Part shown: in pieces, positions 62,540-64,000 of the stretch
Numbering within the stretch: the stretch's first letter is position 1
Layout: each line of letters starts with the position of its first letter
Assembly (NCBI GenBank): GCA_021396245.1
Contig: WNYE01000108.1
Location: 1-64,000 of the forward strand
Reading direction: 5' to 3'
DNA length: 64,000 nucleotides
Source of the DNA: Sporothrix humicola
Lineage: Eukaryota; Ascomycota; Sordariomycetes; Ophiostomatales; Ophiostomataceae
Notes under the pieces: model-generated
Seen by the model: the letters and a program-made list of their open reading frames with translations, nothing else
Database searches by the model: none
Told to the model about the DNA's origin: nothing
Program-made: the position numbers and the translations under genes

Positions 62540-63876
62540 GGGTCGCACGCTGAACTCTACAATAACGGACCGCGAACCGACGATTACGAACCGAACTCCC
62601 CCGACCTCTCTTTGTACAAAATCACCACCAAGCATACACGTACAAGCATATTTTTGAATGCACAAACGCACAAACGCACAAACGCGCACACATACACATA
62701 AACTATTCACTCGCTACGCCTTTATGACCAAACACCATTTATTATTTCTCCTGGATACAACCACACAACAGCATAATCTAAACATTCGGCTCGAGAGATT
62801 GGGAAAACATCTCTCGCCTGTTTTTACCATACTGCTTATTGTTTTATTACTTCTTCCCACCTTTTACTCCTTTATTTTTCATCTTCTCGTCACTCGTTCA
62901 TCACTCGTTACAAACATTATACTTAATCTTCTTTCTTACGGTTTTCTTTATTTGCATCGGTATGCCAGTCGTGCCGCATCCAACTGGGGGCTACTCATTA
63001 TTTTCTATCAGGGTGTTAATACTTCTTTTGGTGGAGGTTTTTTTTATTTTTATTTCTTTTCTTCTTTCATTACTTCTTCTGCATTTCTTCAAGTAGACTT
63101 TTTTCTTTTTTTCGGAGAACGCATCTTAACGGACATCGTCCCACGGTTTTCTTTTGCAACGGGACAGGACAATGGATAAAGGACAACCCCCTACTTTCCA
63201 TGTCTATTGTATACAGCGCTTCTTTTTTACATCTGGTGTTTTTTGGATACAGTCTTTATTTTTTCAAACCCCCTATTTTTGGAAATACAAAACAAACAAC
63301 TTTTTTTTGGACCCCTTTCCGTTCTTTTGAATTATGTGATCTTATCTTATGCCACCCTAATACCGCCGTTTGCAGACAAGTTTATCTGTGAACAGCCAAT
63401 ATATCACCACTTTCCACTTTGACAGATATTTGCCGAACCATCAACGCAACGGAGCGTTATCAGTTAAACCTCACCAACCACGATATCACTGCCAATATCA
63501 CCACTGACCATTTTACCCATATCAACAAGAAGCGTCATGGTGTTGTTTTTGCCTACTTTCGGCCAACTTGGTATTACCCGTCGTCGTTTTCATTGGATGC
63601 CACCAGCCACACTGTGTCGCCCACTCTTGACTGTCTCTCGCCTCTAGAGACTGCCGACGTCCTCTGCCTCTCCATGTATTTGATATCTCGATATTGGGTG
63701 GCACACAATTTACATCCCCCACACAGTTCTCGTCGGAACAAATACTCGCTTGCTCCATCTGCGCCCTTGGCGAGCAGGATTGCCGGTGTCCGCGGCGCAG
63801 ATGGCAAGCCAAACCTGGGGAAAGCAGACGCTCCTTTGCTGCCCATATCCCCACATCGATGGACTAATAAAGAGTG
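62540..63876. other. AT-rich intergenic region
   Basis: 3' region of the TBC gene followed by AT-rich DNA. A CACAAACG octamer is repeated three times at 62661-62684. The frame at 63419-63877 starts at TTG and is unremarkable. No gene is supported. Confidence 0.5.
62661..62684. repeat. 8-bp tandem repeat, three copies
   Basis: CACAAACG three times, in the 3' region of the TBC gene. Confidence 0.85.
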
Positions 63877-64000
63877 ATGAGGCCGTCGAGTGACGCCAAG
63901 AAGCAGGTATCTACGATCACCAACGAGGAAGCTTTCGACCTGATTTCATTATCGACACTCTCACCATATACACTACCGACCGCCACGATGAAGTTCTCGA
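63877..64000 (+). CDS. Start of a gene truncated by the window edge
   Basis: An open frame runs from an ATG at 63877 off the right edge (41 codons). A second in-frame ATG at 63988, in the context CCGCCACGATGAAG, has the better Kozak-like surroundings, and the sequence before it has a CA- and CT-rich leader look. Only MKFS is visible after that start, so the product cannot be identified. Confidence 0.35.
   Translation, partial: MRPSSDAKKQVSTITNEEAFDLISLSTLSPYTLPTATMKFS

Noticed and set aside
63419..63877. Plus-strand frame of 152 codons
   Set aside because: TTG start and no similarity to any family; probably leader of the gene at the window edge.
1..64000. tRNA, 5S rRNA, CRISPR arrays and transposon ends
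   Set aside because: I looked for B-box-like GGTTCGA words, 5S-like blocks, regularly spaced repeats and terminal inverted repeats with an ORF. The few GGTTCGA matches are in coding sequence or lack the rest of a tRNA; nothing else was convincing. A tRNAscan or repeat search could still find something.

Overview
The window looks like nuclear DNA of a filamentous ascomycete (Pezizomycotina, most likely Sordariomycetes; the class is an inference). Genes lie on both strands, coding DNA is GC-rich at third positions, and introns are few and short (52 to 161 bp) with GTAAGT-type donors, CTAAC or CTGAC branch sites and YAG acceptors. The protein set is also typical: 118- to 1663-residue genes including a PHO80/PREG-type cyclin, two Zn2Cys6 regulators, a siderophore transporter and a sedolisin. 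I see no tRNA, rRNA, CRISPR array or recognisable transposon.

Layout. 1-5 kb: a C2-domain protein and a manganese superoxide dismutase. 5-7 kb: PHO80-like cyclin on the minus strand, followed by 3.2 kb of gene-free, strand-asymmetric DNA. 10-13 kb: 20S proteasome subunit beta1 (PRE3) and the sulfhydryl oxidase ERV2, both minus. 13.8-20.5 kb: TRAPPII subunit TRS130 diverging from methylthioribose-1-phosphate isomerase MRI1. 20.5-25.7 kb: a 3.4 kb intergenic region carrying four perfect ATCWGATAA iron-type GATA boxes, then a siderophore-iron MFS transporter. 26.4-39.8 kb: an F-box protein, a Zn2Cys6 factor, an MFS sugar transporter, a PrpF-family isomerase and a secreted sedolisin peptidase. 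40-43.9 kb: gene-poor. 43.9-55.1 kb: a second Zn2Cys6 factor, a small membrane protein diverging from the twin-CX9C protein COX23, the NatB subunit NAA25/MDM20 and a GT31-like glycosyltransferase. 55-60.2 kb: gene-poor, pyrimidine-rich leader. 60.2-62.5 kb: a TBC-domain protein lacking both catalytic fingers. A further gene begins at the right edge.

Most genes are housekeeping and are not functionally linked. Two sets may be. The siderophore transporter and its long GATA-rich upstream region look like an iron-repressed unit. The Zn2Cys6 factor, sugar transporter and PrpF isomerase (29-37.7 kb) could be a small carbon-acid utilisation group, but that rests on adjacency only. Several gene models were rebuilt by hand from splice signals: PRE3 (four exons with a 15-nt micro-exon), ERV2 (optional third exon), the MFS transporter (GC-AG intron), COX23 (four exons) and the dismutase (in-frame, stop-free intron).
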